Shown piece after piece: positions 22,958-34,069 of a stretch of DNA of 64,000 bases. This DNA is from Cephalotus follicularis (lineage: Eukaryota > Streptophyta > Magnoliopsida > Oxalidales > Cephalotaceae): positions 124,001 through 188,000 of the forward strand of contig BDDD01001620.1 in assembly GCA_001972305.1 (NCBI GenBank), written 5' to 3'. Made by a program: the position numbers and the translations under genes. The notes under the pieces were generated by a model. The model saw nothing but the letters and a program-made list of their open reading frames with translations. It had not been told where the DNA came from and ran no database searches. Positions within the stretch are counted from its first letter, which is position 1; every line of letters starts with the position of its first letter.

Positions 22958-23620
22958 ATGGAAACCACAGCTCTCCTCTCCTGCTCTTCCTATAAAACCA
23001 CACACCACTCTCACACTCCAAGACTAACCCGACCCTCAAACCCACTCTTCCTCTCGAAACCCAAACCCAATTTCATCAGAGCCGCCATTTCCCGCACCAA
23101 GAAAGAAGAAACCGTCGAAACCGTCAAAACCAATCTCGAAAACTGCTACCTCCTCGCCGCAATCAAGTACACCGGATTCACCGTCAAACAGTTCCAGGAC
23201 TTGCGGAGATCCCTGCCCGAATCCACAACACTTTTGGTGGCCAAAAACACACTCGTTCAAAAAGCTATAGAGGGCACCAAATGGGCGGCGTTAGAGCCCT
23301 GCATGAAGGGAATGAACGCGTGGTTCTTTGTGCACAGTGAAGAAATCCCAGTGGCCATAAAGCCGTACAGAGATTTCCAGAAGGAGAAGAAGTTGGATGG
23401 GAATGATTTCACTGGGGCTGTTTTCGAGGGCAAGTTTTATGGGCCGGCGGATTTTAAGGAGCTTGAGACTATGCCCACGAGAGCCGAAATTTATGCCAAA
23501 TTGTTGGGGTCCTTGCAAGGGCCGGCAATGAGCATTGTTGGGACCTTGCAGGCGCCCGCGAGGGATGTGGTCATGCTGTTGAAAGCGTATGTGAACAAGT
23601 TGGAAGAGAGTGGGCAATAG
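22958..23620 (+). CDS. PRPL10: Plastid 50S ribosomal protein L10 (nuclear-encoded)
   Basis: A 220-residue, intronless protein. Residues 1 to about 43 are rich in Ser, Thr, Pro and Lys and nearly free of acidic residues (METTALLSCSSYKTT ... PNFIRAA), a typical chloroplast transit peptide. The L10 domain follows: KTNLENCYLLAAIKYTGFTV (57-76), LRRSLPESTTLLVAKNTLVQ (82-101), and a C-terminal GPAMSIVGTLQAP and LLKAYVNKLEE helix (188-217) that in L10 proteins binds L7/L12 dimers. L10 anchors the L7/L12 stalk on the large subunit, which recruits translation factors, so the product serves plastid translation. The frame is intact. A young Gypsy element ends about 370 bp upstream. It converges with the XTH gene. 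Confidence 0.95.
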   Translation: METTALLSCSSYKTTHHSHTPRLTRPSNPLFLSKPKPNFIRAAISRTKKEETVETVKTNLENCYLLAAIKYTGFTVKQFQDLRRSLPESTTLLVAKNTLVQKAIEGTKWAALEPCMKGMNAWFFVHSEEIPVAIKPYRDFQKEKKLDGNDFTGAVFEGKFYGPADFKELETMPTRAEIYAKLLGSLQGPAMSIVGTLQAPARDVVMLLKAYVNKLEESGQ

Positions 23621-25235
23621 ATGGTGGGTGAGTCACTGCATTTGGCTTCTTTTTGTAACTGTAATAGAGTGTTTTTTTCATGTCTCCCTTTTGTGGGTGT
23701 TGTTCTTATAGTATAAATTACATGTTTATGTTTGTTATTAGCTTGCTAATTTCTTGAATTTACGTTAAGGTTTCTTTCCCCAACCACGTGATGTTGCTTA
23801 TATTTTTTTTTTTCCGTGTGATTAATGGGCATGATCTGGCTGTTTATTTTTCTTAGACAATTCCTTTATGCGATTGGCACAGAGACAGGACATGTTTTAC
23901 TACTTACTATTCGCATAAGCCACTCATGCATCAGATTTTTAACTGGGTTTATGTGAGGTCAATCGAGCTGTAGTGACCTTGGAAGTTTACTGCTCCTATT
24001 GTTTGAATGATATAGAATTCCAAACTCTGTGTTGTGTAGCCATTACTAGATGGCATGGTCTTGTTGAACGTGATGGATTTGACTGATATTAGCAGAGTAT
24101 TAGAGTGACATGGAAGCGGGTTAAGTTATTTTGTTCGACATGATATGTTCATTGATGAATTGCTGAGTTTGGATAGTAGATAGGATAGGGGCTGCACCCT
24201 AATCTAGAAATGAAAGTTCTTGATATCTGATGTGTCAATGTGAAGTCAATCTCATTTTTACCACTGCCAATTCCTAAAATGAGTCGATCACATATAGTAT
24301 ATAATAAACCTTAAGTAATTTGAATCATTTGTTTTTAGTTCAGTTGGTCAGGGTACCTTCTTTTGAGGATTTTCTTGTATGCAAAAGCAGTAGAAATTTG
24401 TGAATGTTTGTTTCAATTCTGATCATTGTTATAAAAAGTTTGCTTATGCTATGACAACTAAGCATTGCTTTGTTTTCATGTTCAACATCTTTGAGATCAA
24501 TAGTGTGATTTAGATTAAATGTTTATCTGAAACCAAAAGTATACAAGGAGTCGTAAAATTGTTTCAAGGTGATGGAAAAGAGTATGCACCCTTGTATTAT
24601 TATTTCACCGGGAGCCTTCACTGAAACTTAAGTCCACTGAAATTTAGTTTTTTAGCCACTGCTTGCAGCAAGACTGATAGAATTGAAACATACGGGTTAC
24701 CGGTATTGCTATAGAGGGAGAGAGATAAACACATTGCTTGCTAATTCAGGTTGCTGAACTTATTTTTAATATAATTTGCGATTTTTTCAATCCCACTAAG
24801 TATGCAAAGCATCCTACTTTTTAATGGAGCAAGCTACGTAGTTTTGATTAGATCTTATTAAGTGGCATGGTGATGCAGACCTTATAATAAATCTGATTTT
24901 AGTAAACTTTGAATATGAACTTACTTCCCAGGCTCAAAACCAGGTTGAGGCATGTAAGCACATGATACTTGAGGAACATAATCTGTATAGTATACCATCA
25001 TTAACACTACTAGAAGTAGTGCAGCATCATATTACATAAATTAAAACTTAAAATTGACTAATCATATGCATCTAGAGGATACACATGATTATTAATAATG
25101 ATTAAAAAATAGTAGTAATTGTAATAATACAGAATCCTTCAGCATTCAAGTGACAATGACAATGAAAGTGAAATATGTAAAAGGCCAGGGATGAAAATCA
25201 ATGATGCCCATCTTCAAATACCATAAGTTTTGATC
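23621..25235. other. Spacer between convergent genes
   Basis: About 1.6 kb of AT-rich sequence holding the 3' ends of PRPL10 and XTH. No further gene, repeat or RNA was recognised. Confidence 0.6.
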
Positions 25236-27315
25236 TTATATGTCTTTGTCTCTCTTGCACTCAGGTGACATTGAAGGGAATCTGACTCTATCAGTGCAAT
25301 AATTATAGATAGTGAATTTCTGGCGGATCCAACTCAACCTCCTGTATTGATAGGAATCAAGGTCTTGGAACTCCTTCTGGTCCCACCAGCGAGTGCCCTG
25401 GGTGGCACAGTACTTGGCTTCAACGGAGGCCTCACAGCCATCGACATGGAAACCCTTGTAGGAGGCAATGAAGGGAGCCTTAGACCAGTCAGTCTTCTCC
25501 AGTCCACCTCTGGTAGCCCAGTCATCTGCGTTCCATAGACTAGAGTATATCTTCATTGGTTGGTTGAATGGAAATTTCACTCCTAAATCTTTGCAGTTCT
25601 TGAACACCCTGATTGGTACATCGTCCACAAAGAACCTGATTTTTTTGCCATCCAATTAAGTCCATTAGTACCCCCACAGAACCTTTTGTTTCATCAGGGC
25701 CACATCAAATCTAGGAAGAGAAAAGTAATTTTTGGGTAGAACATGAGTCTATGTTAAGACTTTATAACAGTTTATGTTTTTATCAGATGTGTCTTCTTAA
25801 CAGTAATAAAGAAGTGTAAGACGCCATTTTTTGTCGGGAAGGAATCAATCGTTGAAAAACTGGGCAATCTCAAGTTTCATATATGAAAGAAACCCATCAT
25901 CACCAAATTTGAGAAAAACTGCACTGGTTGTTAATTTGTTTAATTTATCATCTTATGTGATTGGAATGGATGCATGTGAGCTGGATTCATCATCCATGTT
26001 ACTGTCTTTTTAAATTCGTTGATGATTGGCACCATTTAATAGTTAAATATTCACACTGAGAAGCATGAATAAGGGAAAATTATGACAAACTCAAACAGAA
26101 AAAGGGTAAAAGCAAAACTGGCCATGTGAGTAGAATAATTCTTGACTTCTCTTTTACAAACACTGATTTTTTATCTGTTTGCGCTTGGCAGTTTCTACTT
26201 TCTAATATTTACTTCTTTGGCCACTGTCATTTACAATATGATATACGATTTGTATTTTTTATATCTAATTATGGGATTTAATTTAATATCTTTTTAAATC
26301 ATACAAAACAATTTTTACAGCGATTATATGTATTATTATGTGTTAAAAAATAGTTATAGATAACGAGCATCATTAACAAATCGTATAAAAAACATAAATC
26401 ATACACGAAAGAGGAGTGAGCAAGAAGAGTGACGCTCTAGAACTTCTAATTTCCTAAATACATCAACTAAGTCAGCTTCCTAACAAAAACCCCTATAAAG
26501 GGCAGAAACAATTATATATCTTGCCATATATATTGCCTTTGGAAGAGTTGAAAACGAGAAGTGTGGAAGAAATTAATTTTGAAAATACTTGAAAAGAATA
26601 TTTACTAGGGGAAAAAGTGACAGAGTATGCATAGCATAGCAAGGAGAAGAAAAGGTGCTTACACTATCTGGTATAAGTTCCACAAAACAGAGTAGGAGTG
26701 GAACTCTGTGGTGGGGTCAAACCAGAGGTAAATCCTCTGTTCCCTGTTACCCGTTCCTCCTGTGAACACATTTGTTTGCAAAATGTAAGGCTGTCCACTC
26801 CTGTTTCCCAAGAACTCAAAGTCTATTTCATCATGCTCTGAGTTTTGAGAAGATAGCTGCAATAGTTAAACAAAGACCATTGTTAATCACCCAAAGCAGT
26901 TGATGATCATAAGAGTTAACAATTACTTACATAGAAAGCAGTAACAGTGCCAGCAGAGTCTCCTGGAACCAACTTTATTTGCATATTGAAGTGCCCAAAC
27001 AAGTAAGACCCTTTGGATTGGAAGCCAGTACCTTCCCAAAACAAACCCCAAAAATTCAAGTGAAGAAAAGTTGTAGTAGTATCTGATAATGTGTATTTAT
27101 CTGTGCTGAGATCAATCTTTACCTGTGTATTTATCAAGCTGAAGCTGAATCTCAGAACCTCCATTAAAGTACTTAATGTGATCAAATGCCCAAGTGGGTG
27201 CATAGTTTCTGCCAAAAGGGACAGCTACTGGCTTCCTTGGGGCAGCTCCCATTGTAACAGAAACCATAAACAGTATACCCAATAAAAGAGTCCATAGCTG
27301 AGAATAAGAAGCCAT
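25236..27315 (-). CDS. XTH: Xyloglucan endotransglucosylase/hydrolase, XTH5-like
   Basis: Secreted cell-wall enzyme of family GH16 that cuts xyloglucan chains and rejoins them to other chains, loosening or strengthening the wall. Four exons: 27315-27123, 27031-26931, 26856-26663 and 25635-25236, all with GT-AG introns, giving 295 residues (family usual about 280-300). The start at 27315 (MASYSQLW) gives a signal peptide of about 23 residues; an in-frame upstream ATG would spoil it. The catalytic motif [10 protein letters not shown] is at 106-115 (nucleophile E108, acid/base E112), followed by the N-glycosylation site N116-R-S. The C-terminal XET_C domain has the expected cysteines ([29 protein letters not shown]). 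Wording closely matches Arabidopsis XTH4/XTH5 as remembered. The frame is intact. Intron 3 is the longest, about 1.03 kb. Confidence 0.95.
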
Positions 27316-27420
27316 TTCTCTGCAATACACCAAACAAAAAAGAAGCTCTATTATTAGAACTAGGAAAGACCACTCTCTAGCTTATCAATACTATCAAAAG
27401 AACGATGCAACCCTCAATGT

Positions 27421-27430
27421 GGTATATAAG
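27421..27430 (-). promoter_or_regulatory. TATA-like box of the XTH gene
   Basis: On the minus strand TTATATACC lies about 110 bp upstream of the chosen start codon, a normal plant distance. The stretch between them is suited to a 5' leader. Confidence 0.5.
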
Positions 27431-29143
27431 TTTAGGTTCTGGAGCCTTCATTACCTAGAAAGAAAGTGAGAGAGGGAATAAGTGTGAGGAGAATGGAGGG
27501 GATGCGCTTTTGTAGTGTTTGATTTTAATCTATATAACAATAATGCACTAGTAAACTAAGGTTTATCCCTTTGGACAATGGTCAATATATTGTGATTATA
27601 ATAATAATATTAATGGTAGTAGAGCTCACATGTGAGGAGATTTTATTATCTCACTATTTCATGTGGCGGTGATGGAGGGGAGAGGTTTCGGTTTCGAAGG
27701 GTTCAATTATGTAACATTATTTGACACGTTGGTGATGTCTGTCAAATTTGAAAGTTTTTAGTTGTTTAGTAAAAGATAAAAATGGTTTTGATTGGACTTG
27801 GGGAGAGTACCGAGGACAGAAAAAGAAATGTGTGTGAAAACATTAGATCATAGTATTAGTGTGTGTGACCATGGTGCATGGAGACTTTCAAGGCGTCGGT
27901 AGTAGGCATGTCTAAACGACTGTACCGTCTCCTTCATGCGCTAATTTTATCCGAACCCGTTCATTACCTCTTTCAGGTATAAAAATCAATAATCACTACC
28001 GTCTCTCCAACAAATGAGGGTATCTCCAATAATCATTGAAGTTCATACATAAACCTTTAAATTTGTTCAAAAACTCTTAACAAGAACAGGAGAAACACGC
28101 ATAAACAAGCATCAAAAACAAAAATTGAAATGTACCCATGACTTAAAAATAAAAACTTTTAAAACCCATTTGAATTCTATAATTTTACAATTTGAAAACC
28201 AATTGACCAAAAAACCTAGGGGGATGGGTGGATATAATATATTTATTTTAGTGGTATTTACATATAATGATGGAATATTGATAATAATATCGGAACGTGT
28301 ACGGAGTGGATTTCTATATACTCGTACTCACCCCGTAAGCAAACCAGATAATAAAATTAATATCCAAAACCGTTCAAACTAAAAACACATCTCATAGAAT
28401 AGATATGGGTTCGAAAAAATCCGAGAATGGGATAAAAATGACCATCCCAGGGCGTCGGCCATAAAGCAGACCCATTCTGCCACAAATCGTTTCTTTTACC
28501 ACCGATATATGGGCCCCTATTTTATTTGGCATTTAGTCACTGATTTCTGCTTTTAAAGAACCGTCATAGTAATTTCGAGCTTTCCATCTTTTGGGCTGCA
28601 AGTTAAGTACCTCACAGCTAACACTTTAAATTGGAAAGCAGTTTCCGGCAATCAAGGACGCCTCTCGCTAGAATGATCACCCAGCTGGATGCGGCTTCGT
28701 TTCTGTTCCCTGGTCGATCATTTCATTAAGTATATCCAACCCCCTTTTTTACACGTGTTGAATTGTGTGTATAATCGAGACTCGTCTCTAAAGGGACCCA
28801 AAAAATAGAACAAAAAAAGTTGGTCTTAAGTTGGTCTTAATGAACCAAAAAAAATATATATAAAATAATGATATCATGATGTTATTGACACTAAAAGTTA
28901 TTTTATGAATAACCAAACTATACATCATTTTTAAAATACAAAAACCTTCTTGAAGATTAACATTGTTAACAAAATTTTATAAATAGACTATTTCCACTTA
29001 AATATAAGAATTAAATCACAAAAAAAAAAAATTGAATATACTTTAGGAAATCATTTGGATTGTTGGAGAGTTTATTTCTAATAATAACCTTGTTGTTGAG
29101 AGATCACAAAAAGTAAAAATAAATAAGTAATTAGTGTATTATT
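27431..29143. other. Spacer upstream of the XTH gene
   Basis: About 1.7 kb of AT-rich DNA. The first few hundred bases probably hold the XTH promoter. Around 27900-28460 a stretch with phrases such as TCCGAGAATGGGATAAAAA could be a decayed small DNA transposon, but no paired ends were found. No gene seen. Confidence 0.45.
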
Positions 29144-29705
29144 TGAAATGTGAGAAATTTTCTATTTAAAGTATAGTGACACGTGTCCTCAGGAGAAGAT
29201 GTCAGATGTCTTTTTCAGGCCTGGACATGTGGCTTAGCGTTATAATTTGAATGGCATTAATATGCCATAATCCTCGGGCGCTGCCAGCCCACTACCAGAG
29301 ATGTGCGCATGCACAACACCAAGTCTTACAAGGAAGGAGCACCAAATCCGGTGGAGATCAGGAGGAATGCCAGAGGAGTCCGGGCATTTTCCTTAGGGGC
29401 AACCATCAACTCATGTTTCTACGTTCAACAGTTATATTGGAGGTCTATAAATACAAAATAAAACGACTTCAACCAAGTCAGCCACTTTAGCACTCAAAAG
29501 AACCTAGCATTCTCTGTGCAATTACTAACTTGAGCGTCGGAGTGTCCCCGGGAGAACAACCTCCTGGACCTTCAACCTTTGTGCTCTTATTGTACAGGGA
29601 TCGTCAATCACGAAACTACCTTTCTCGGACAGATTCCAGCGTTTCCATTACAAATCAAAGCCCTTCATGTAGGGTACTGTTGATGGAAGGATTTTTGCAT
29701 CAACA
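29144..29705 (+). repeat. Element D 5' LTR
   Basis: Starts TGAAATGTGAG and ends TTTTTGCATCAACA. TATA box CTATAAATAC is near 29445, and the conserved leader box (GAGCGTCGGAGTGTCCCCGG) is near 29531. The start is set by comparison with the 3' LTR and is approximate. Confidence 0.65.
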
Positions 29706-29724
29706 GTTGGCGCCGTCTGTGGGA
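29706..29724 (+). other. Element D primer binding site
   Basis: GTTGGCGCCGTCTGTGGGA directly after the 5' LTR, the same site as in elements A, B and C. Confidence 0.9.
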
Positions 29725-30159
29725 AACGGGACAAAAAGTTATGTTAATCATACCTCTAAAGAGAACAAACACTGCCACTGCTCTCGATCAACCAGAAAAA
29801 TTGAATCGCAAAATTAGAATAGCCTCACATAGAGGCCAGGCGAAACTCGCTAAGGGGGGAAAGACGCCCTCTAAAACGGTCAGAGATTGATACATCTCTG
29901 AGGATAGAGTCTTCCACTACAAGCGCTCAAAGCCAGATGAGGATGGAAGTCCTCCCGATGACCATTCTGAGAAGCCCCCAGGAGAACATTCCGAGAAATC
30001 CTCCAGAGGACCACTCCAAGAAGCCCCTAAGAGAGCATTCCAAGAAGTCCTCCAAAGGACCACCAGTGCACCACAAACATCTTACCAAATGCTAGGGGCG
30101 TAAAAGCTGCCCAAAAAAGCACTACTCAAACGCATGCTCTAGATACACACTTCAGGAGA

Positions 30160-31260
30160 GCTCAAATGCCCTGGAGAATGCATGCTACAAGGAGACAGCC
30201 AGGGAGCAAGGTGCCATGCATCCCCGACACCCTAAGCACGCATACAACAGGGAGACAGCCAGGGAGTAAGGCGCCACGCATCCCCAGCTCCCCATCTCCC
30301 CAGCACCTCAGCACACATGCAACAGGGAGACAGACAGGGAGCAAGGCGCCATGCATCCTCGGCACCCTAAGCACGCATGCAACAGGGAGACAGCCAGGGA
30401 GCAAGGCACCACGCATCCCCAGCTCCACAGTGCCATGGATGCTTTCTACAGGGAGCCCGGCGCTCCTCGCCACCTCAGCTCCTCAGCGACATGGATGCCT
30501 TCTACAGGGAGCCCGACGCTCCTCGGCACATCAGCTTCTCAGCACCATGGACGCCTTCTACAGGGAGCCTAGCGCTCCTCGGCACCTCTGCACCTCGGTG
30601 CCTTCCTTTCTCAGCTCCTCAGTACGCCATGCATGCTACAGAGAAGGGACGCCATCCCCGGCGCCTTGCCTCCGTAGCACCATGGACGCCATCCCCGGCA
30701 CCTTGCTTCCACAACACCATGGATGCCTTCTATAAGGAGCCCGGCGCCCCTCGGCACCTCTGCACCCCTACGCCTTCCTTCCTCAGCTCCTCAGCACGCC
30801 ATGCATGCTGCAGAGAAGGGACGCCATCCTCGGCGCCTTGCCTCCGTAGCACCATGGACACCATCCCCGGCACCTTACTTCCACAGCACCATGGATGACA
30901 TCCCCGGTGCCTTGCACCTCGGCTCATCAACACCTCTGCATCCCATGGAGCCCAGCGCCATGCATCCTTGAATCCTTAGCACCACAGCCCAGCGCCATAC
31001 ACGCATGCGTCAGGGACACCTCTGCACCCCATGGAGCCCGATGCCATGCATGCTATAGTTCTATGCATCCTCAACATCATGGAGCCCGGCGCCATGCATC
31101 CTGGCATCCTCAGCACCATGGAGTACAGTGCCTTGCTTCCTCAGCATCTTAGCAAGCCATGCATGCTACAGTTCCATGCATCCTCTGCCAGGGAGCCAGG
31201 TGCCTTACATCTCAGCTCCTAAGCACCTCAGCACAGCCAGGGAGCCCGGCGCCTAGCATC
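30160..31260 (+). repeat. Complex GC-rich tandem repeat block in element D
   Basis: Three repeat types are interleaved. The first is about four copies of a roughly 60-bp unit with CAACAGGGAGACAGCCAGGG. The second is about three copies of a roughly 59-bp unit with GCCTTCTACAGGGAGCCCGG. The third is a duplication with a shift of about 188 bp (30577-30750 against 30765-30895). Open frames up to 189 codons cross it, but they are repeat translations without a known domain. Confidence 0.8.
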
Positions 31261-31471
31261 TCGGCACCTTGGGCATGACGATGGCACCTCAATACCTTGG
31301 ACGCATGAGCAGTGGAGAGGCATGCTTAGCTCCTCGGCACATGACGTTGGAGAGTCATGGTTTGCACGTTTACATTACACTAGTGTATCCTAGGACGTGT
31401 GCATGGGTGGCAGGATGCATGCTCAGTGCATGGGTGGTAGGACGCATGCTCAGTGCATGGATGGTACAGTG

Positions 31472-31788
31472 CACCCAGGGGGCAAATCAAAAAGACCCCC
31501 CAGGGGGCAATTCAAAAAGACATCCCAGGGGGTAATTCAAAAAAGACCCCCTAAGGGGCAAAACAAAAAGACCCCCCAGGGGGCAAAACAAAAAAGACCC
31601 CCCAGGGGGCAATTCAAAAAAGACCCCCAAGAGGTAAAACAAAAAGACCCCCCAGGGGGAAAAAAAAAAAAGACCACCTAGGGGGCAATTCAATAAAGAC
31701 CCCCCAGGGGGCAAAACAAAAAGACTCCCCAGGGAGAAAATAAAAAAGACCCCCCAGGGGGCAAAAAAGACTCCCCAAGGAGCAAACA
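31472..31788 (+). repeat. 25-bp minisatellite with palindromic CCCCCAGGGGG core
   Basis: About 13 units of roughly 21-26 bp, each made of a near-palindrome (CCCCCCAGGGGGCAA) and an A-rich spacer ending in AAAGA. Elements A and B have one to three looser copies at the matching place. Confidence 0.9.
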
Positions 31789-31794
31789 CTGGTC

Positions 31795-31996
31795 GGCAAC
31801 CCCATGGGAACTTACCAGACCAGGCCTAAAATCGTGTCTTGAGAGGCGAATCCATGAGAACTCGCAACAATCAAGTTCGTTGTACTAAGCACTTTGAAAC
31901 AAGTGTCCCTACGAGGATTGCAAGCTCAGACGACCTGGTCTAGACTATAATGGACCAGACGAGACCCTGCTTGGCAAACTCATAGGAACTTGCCCG
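31795..31996. repeat. Element D: three spaced palindromic motifs
   Basis: Inverse-strand copies of the AAGTTCCCATGGGTTTGCC-like motif start near 31795, 31845 and 31974 (spacing 50 and 129). These match the spacing in A, B and C although D has no coding region. Confidence 0.75.
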
Positions 31997-32451
31997 AGCA
32001 GACCTTAAACTTGGTCTATGAACACACCAGAACTCGTAAAGACTAAATCCTTTTGCCTAAGCGCCTTTGAAATAAGGTGTCCTAAGAGGACTACAAAGCT
32101 TGGGTAATTAGGCCTGAAAATTGTAAGGCCACAACATAAAGTCTATAAGTTAGACTAAATTAAATTTCCTAAGGGAATTGTAAATGTCCGAGAAGAGCTC
32201 AAGCATATCATACAATGAAAAGAAAGAGAAGAAAGCCTGGGGTGAAAAAGCTTAGTATTTTATTGATACTTGATGAGATCGCACAGACTTCTTTACAAGC
32301 AATAAGACTCCCAAGGGAGCAACCCCAGCAGGTCCACAGCTCAAAGACTCTTAAGCGAGCACTAGCATCCAAGGTCTGCTCAAAGCAAGTCTACCTCCCA
32401 AGTGCTCCTCCTCCTCTGTAAAATACAGAAAAAGAAGGACCAGGGGGCATA

Positions 32452-32952
32452 TGATATGGAAAAAATCCACATCTTATGGAGATGCTGACACGTGTCCTGG
32501 AAACCCATGGATATGGGTTGACTACCCAGATCATGGTCATAATGAGGGAGATATTCTCTCCCATTATGGATAAACAAATTGGAAAAGATAAGGAAACATC
32601 CCTAAAAATTAGGCGGTTTCCTAGGGACCATTAACTCCACCCCATGATGCTTGCTGGACAGTTACAACAAAGGACTATAAATACCCCTTACAACAATGAT
32701 ACAGGGGTTGGTCACTTCTCTCTCACATATACACTCTTCTTCTCTGTCAAACACTGACTTTAGCATCGGAGGGTCCTCGGGAGTAAAACTCCTGGGATTT
32801 CGACAGTTTGTTCACCATGTGTGCAGGGAATACAGGAGAAAGCAGGCAGCAGAGAATTGCAGAGCACTCTTCAGAACAGTGTCGTCTCTTCCCCAACAAA
32901 TAAACCCTCCGCACGCCGGAGGACTGTTGAGGACTATTTTTTTGCATCAATA
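32452..32952 (+). repeat. Element D 3' LTR
   Basis: Starts TGATATGGAAAA after the tract ACCAGGGGGCATA. TATA-like ACTATAAATACC is near 32670, the leader box is near 32757-32800, and the end reads TTTGCATCAATA. It is clearly different from the 5' LTR apart from these landmarks. Confidence 0.65.
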
Positions 32953-34069
32953 ATTGGTATTTTAAAAATATTAAAGGTTTGATATATAAGTGTTTGTTAA
33001 TGGTCAGTGCTTAATTGTTGGATGTCTTAATTCATCGTGACAGTATGGGTGATATCTTATGATAAAGGGATACAAAATTTGACAAAGACATACCTCAAAG
33101 ATGTATAGGTTTCCCTAATTTTCAACTATGAATATAAATAATATAATAAAAGGAGAGTGGTAATTATTAAATAAGTGGATTTTAACCATTATAGTTTTCT
33201 GAATGATCGAGATACAAAAGTACTATTATATTTTTAAACGATTCACGTATTTTGAAAGCTTAATGCTTATTGGTGGTAACGAGAATTCTTGACATATAGT
33301 TCATGAATACAACAAGCAAACACGAATTACATATTCTACGAATACAAATAATTTGTAAAATGATAAAGTTCTTTTTATCACATCTATCTATGTGAAAAAT
33401 ATATATAATTTTTTAATATAGTATTTGGGGGATATAAAAATATATTATTTGTCTTACGTGAACCAATGTAATTTGCTCAATGGTGTCAAAACCGAATTGG
33501 ACCAATCGGTTCAACTGAAAATACCAAGAATCAGCTGTTAAGCCAGTCCAATCACTCCTTAAAGCCGTTTTTAATCAAATTAAATATGTTAAAAACTAAC
33601 AAAAATCGGTCCAAACTGTTTTTTCAAAAGGTAAAAAAAAAAGCAAAATTAAAATCATCTCAAACTTACCATATCCAAACACTATTGTCACTTTACAAAA
33701 CCAAAACACCTATACCACAGTCAGAGTCGAAGTCCAAATACATAGCCCAAGCACATGATCATTCAAAAGCTTAATCCCTTAGCCCAAATATATTGCAATT
33801 TGTATCTATGAAGGGGGAAAATTTTAGTAGAATGTAATTGTATGTTATATTTATTTTATTTACTTGAATTTAGGGTATTTTTATAATTTGCAGGGGATTA
33901 TAATGTGTTAATATTATGAGTTTTATATAACATTTATTATGAAATATATATTTAGTTGGATTTATGTTTGACTCCGATTTAACTTTAAATTCTTAAACCT
34001 CTAGACTTTACGGTTCAAGGACCGGTTTGGTTTTAATTGTAACATTGGTTTGTATATGAAAAGAAAATT
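32953..34069. other. AT-rich spacer with a possible degraded repeat
   Basis: No gene. The stretch 33478-34052 begins with AAAACCGAATTGGACCAATC and ends with GGACCGGTTTGGTTTTAA, roughly inverted to each other, as in some dicot MITE-like repeats. The match is imperfect. Confidence 0.35.

Larger units (their letters stand above)
29144..32952 (+). mobile_element. Element D: non-autonomous Tat-like LTR element filled with tandem repeats
   Basis: A 3.8 kb fossil on the plus strand. Parts: 5' LTR (29144-29705), primer site (29706-29724), a short leader with decayed repeats, a 1.1 kb GC-rich repeat block (30160-31260), a 25-bp minisatellite (31472-31788), the conserved trio of palindromic motifs, a PPT (about 32436-32450) and 3' LTR (32452-32952). 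No gag or pol part was recognised, so it would have relied on other Tat elements. The two LTRs share only the start, TATA region, leader box and end, so it is either old or built from two subfamilies. No clean target repeat was found. Confidence 0.7.

Noticed and set aside
30166-30898. Open frames of 173 and 189 codons as a possible new repeat protein
   Set aside because: They are translations of DNA tandem repeats in several overlapping frames, with no domain and no gene signals.
31472-31788. Regular repeats with short spacers resembling a CRISPR array
   Set aside because: Units are contiguous, the A-rich part is not unique spacer sequence, the setting is a plant LTR element and no cas genes exist.
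31487-31805. Minus-strand hydrophobic ORFs as a membrane protein
   Set aside because: The Phe/Leu/Gly pattern is only the translation of the 25-bp minisatellite.
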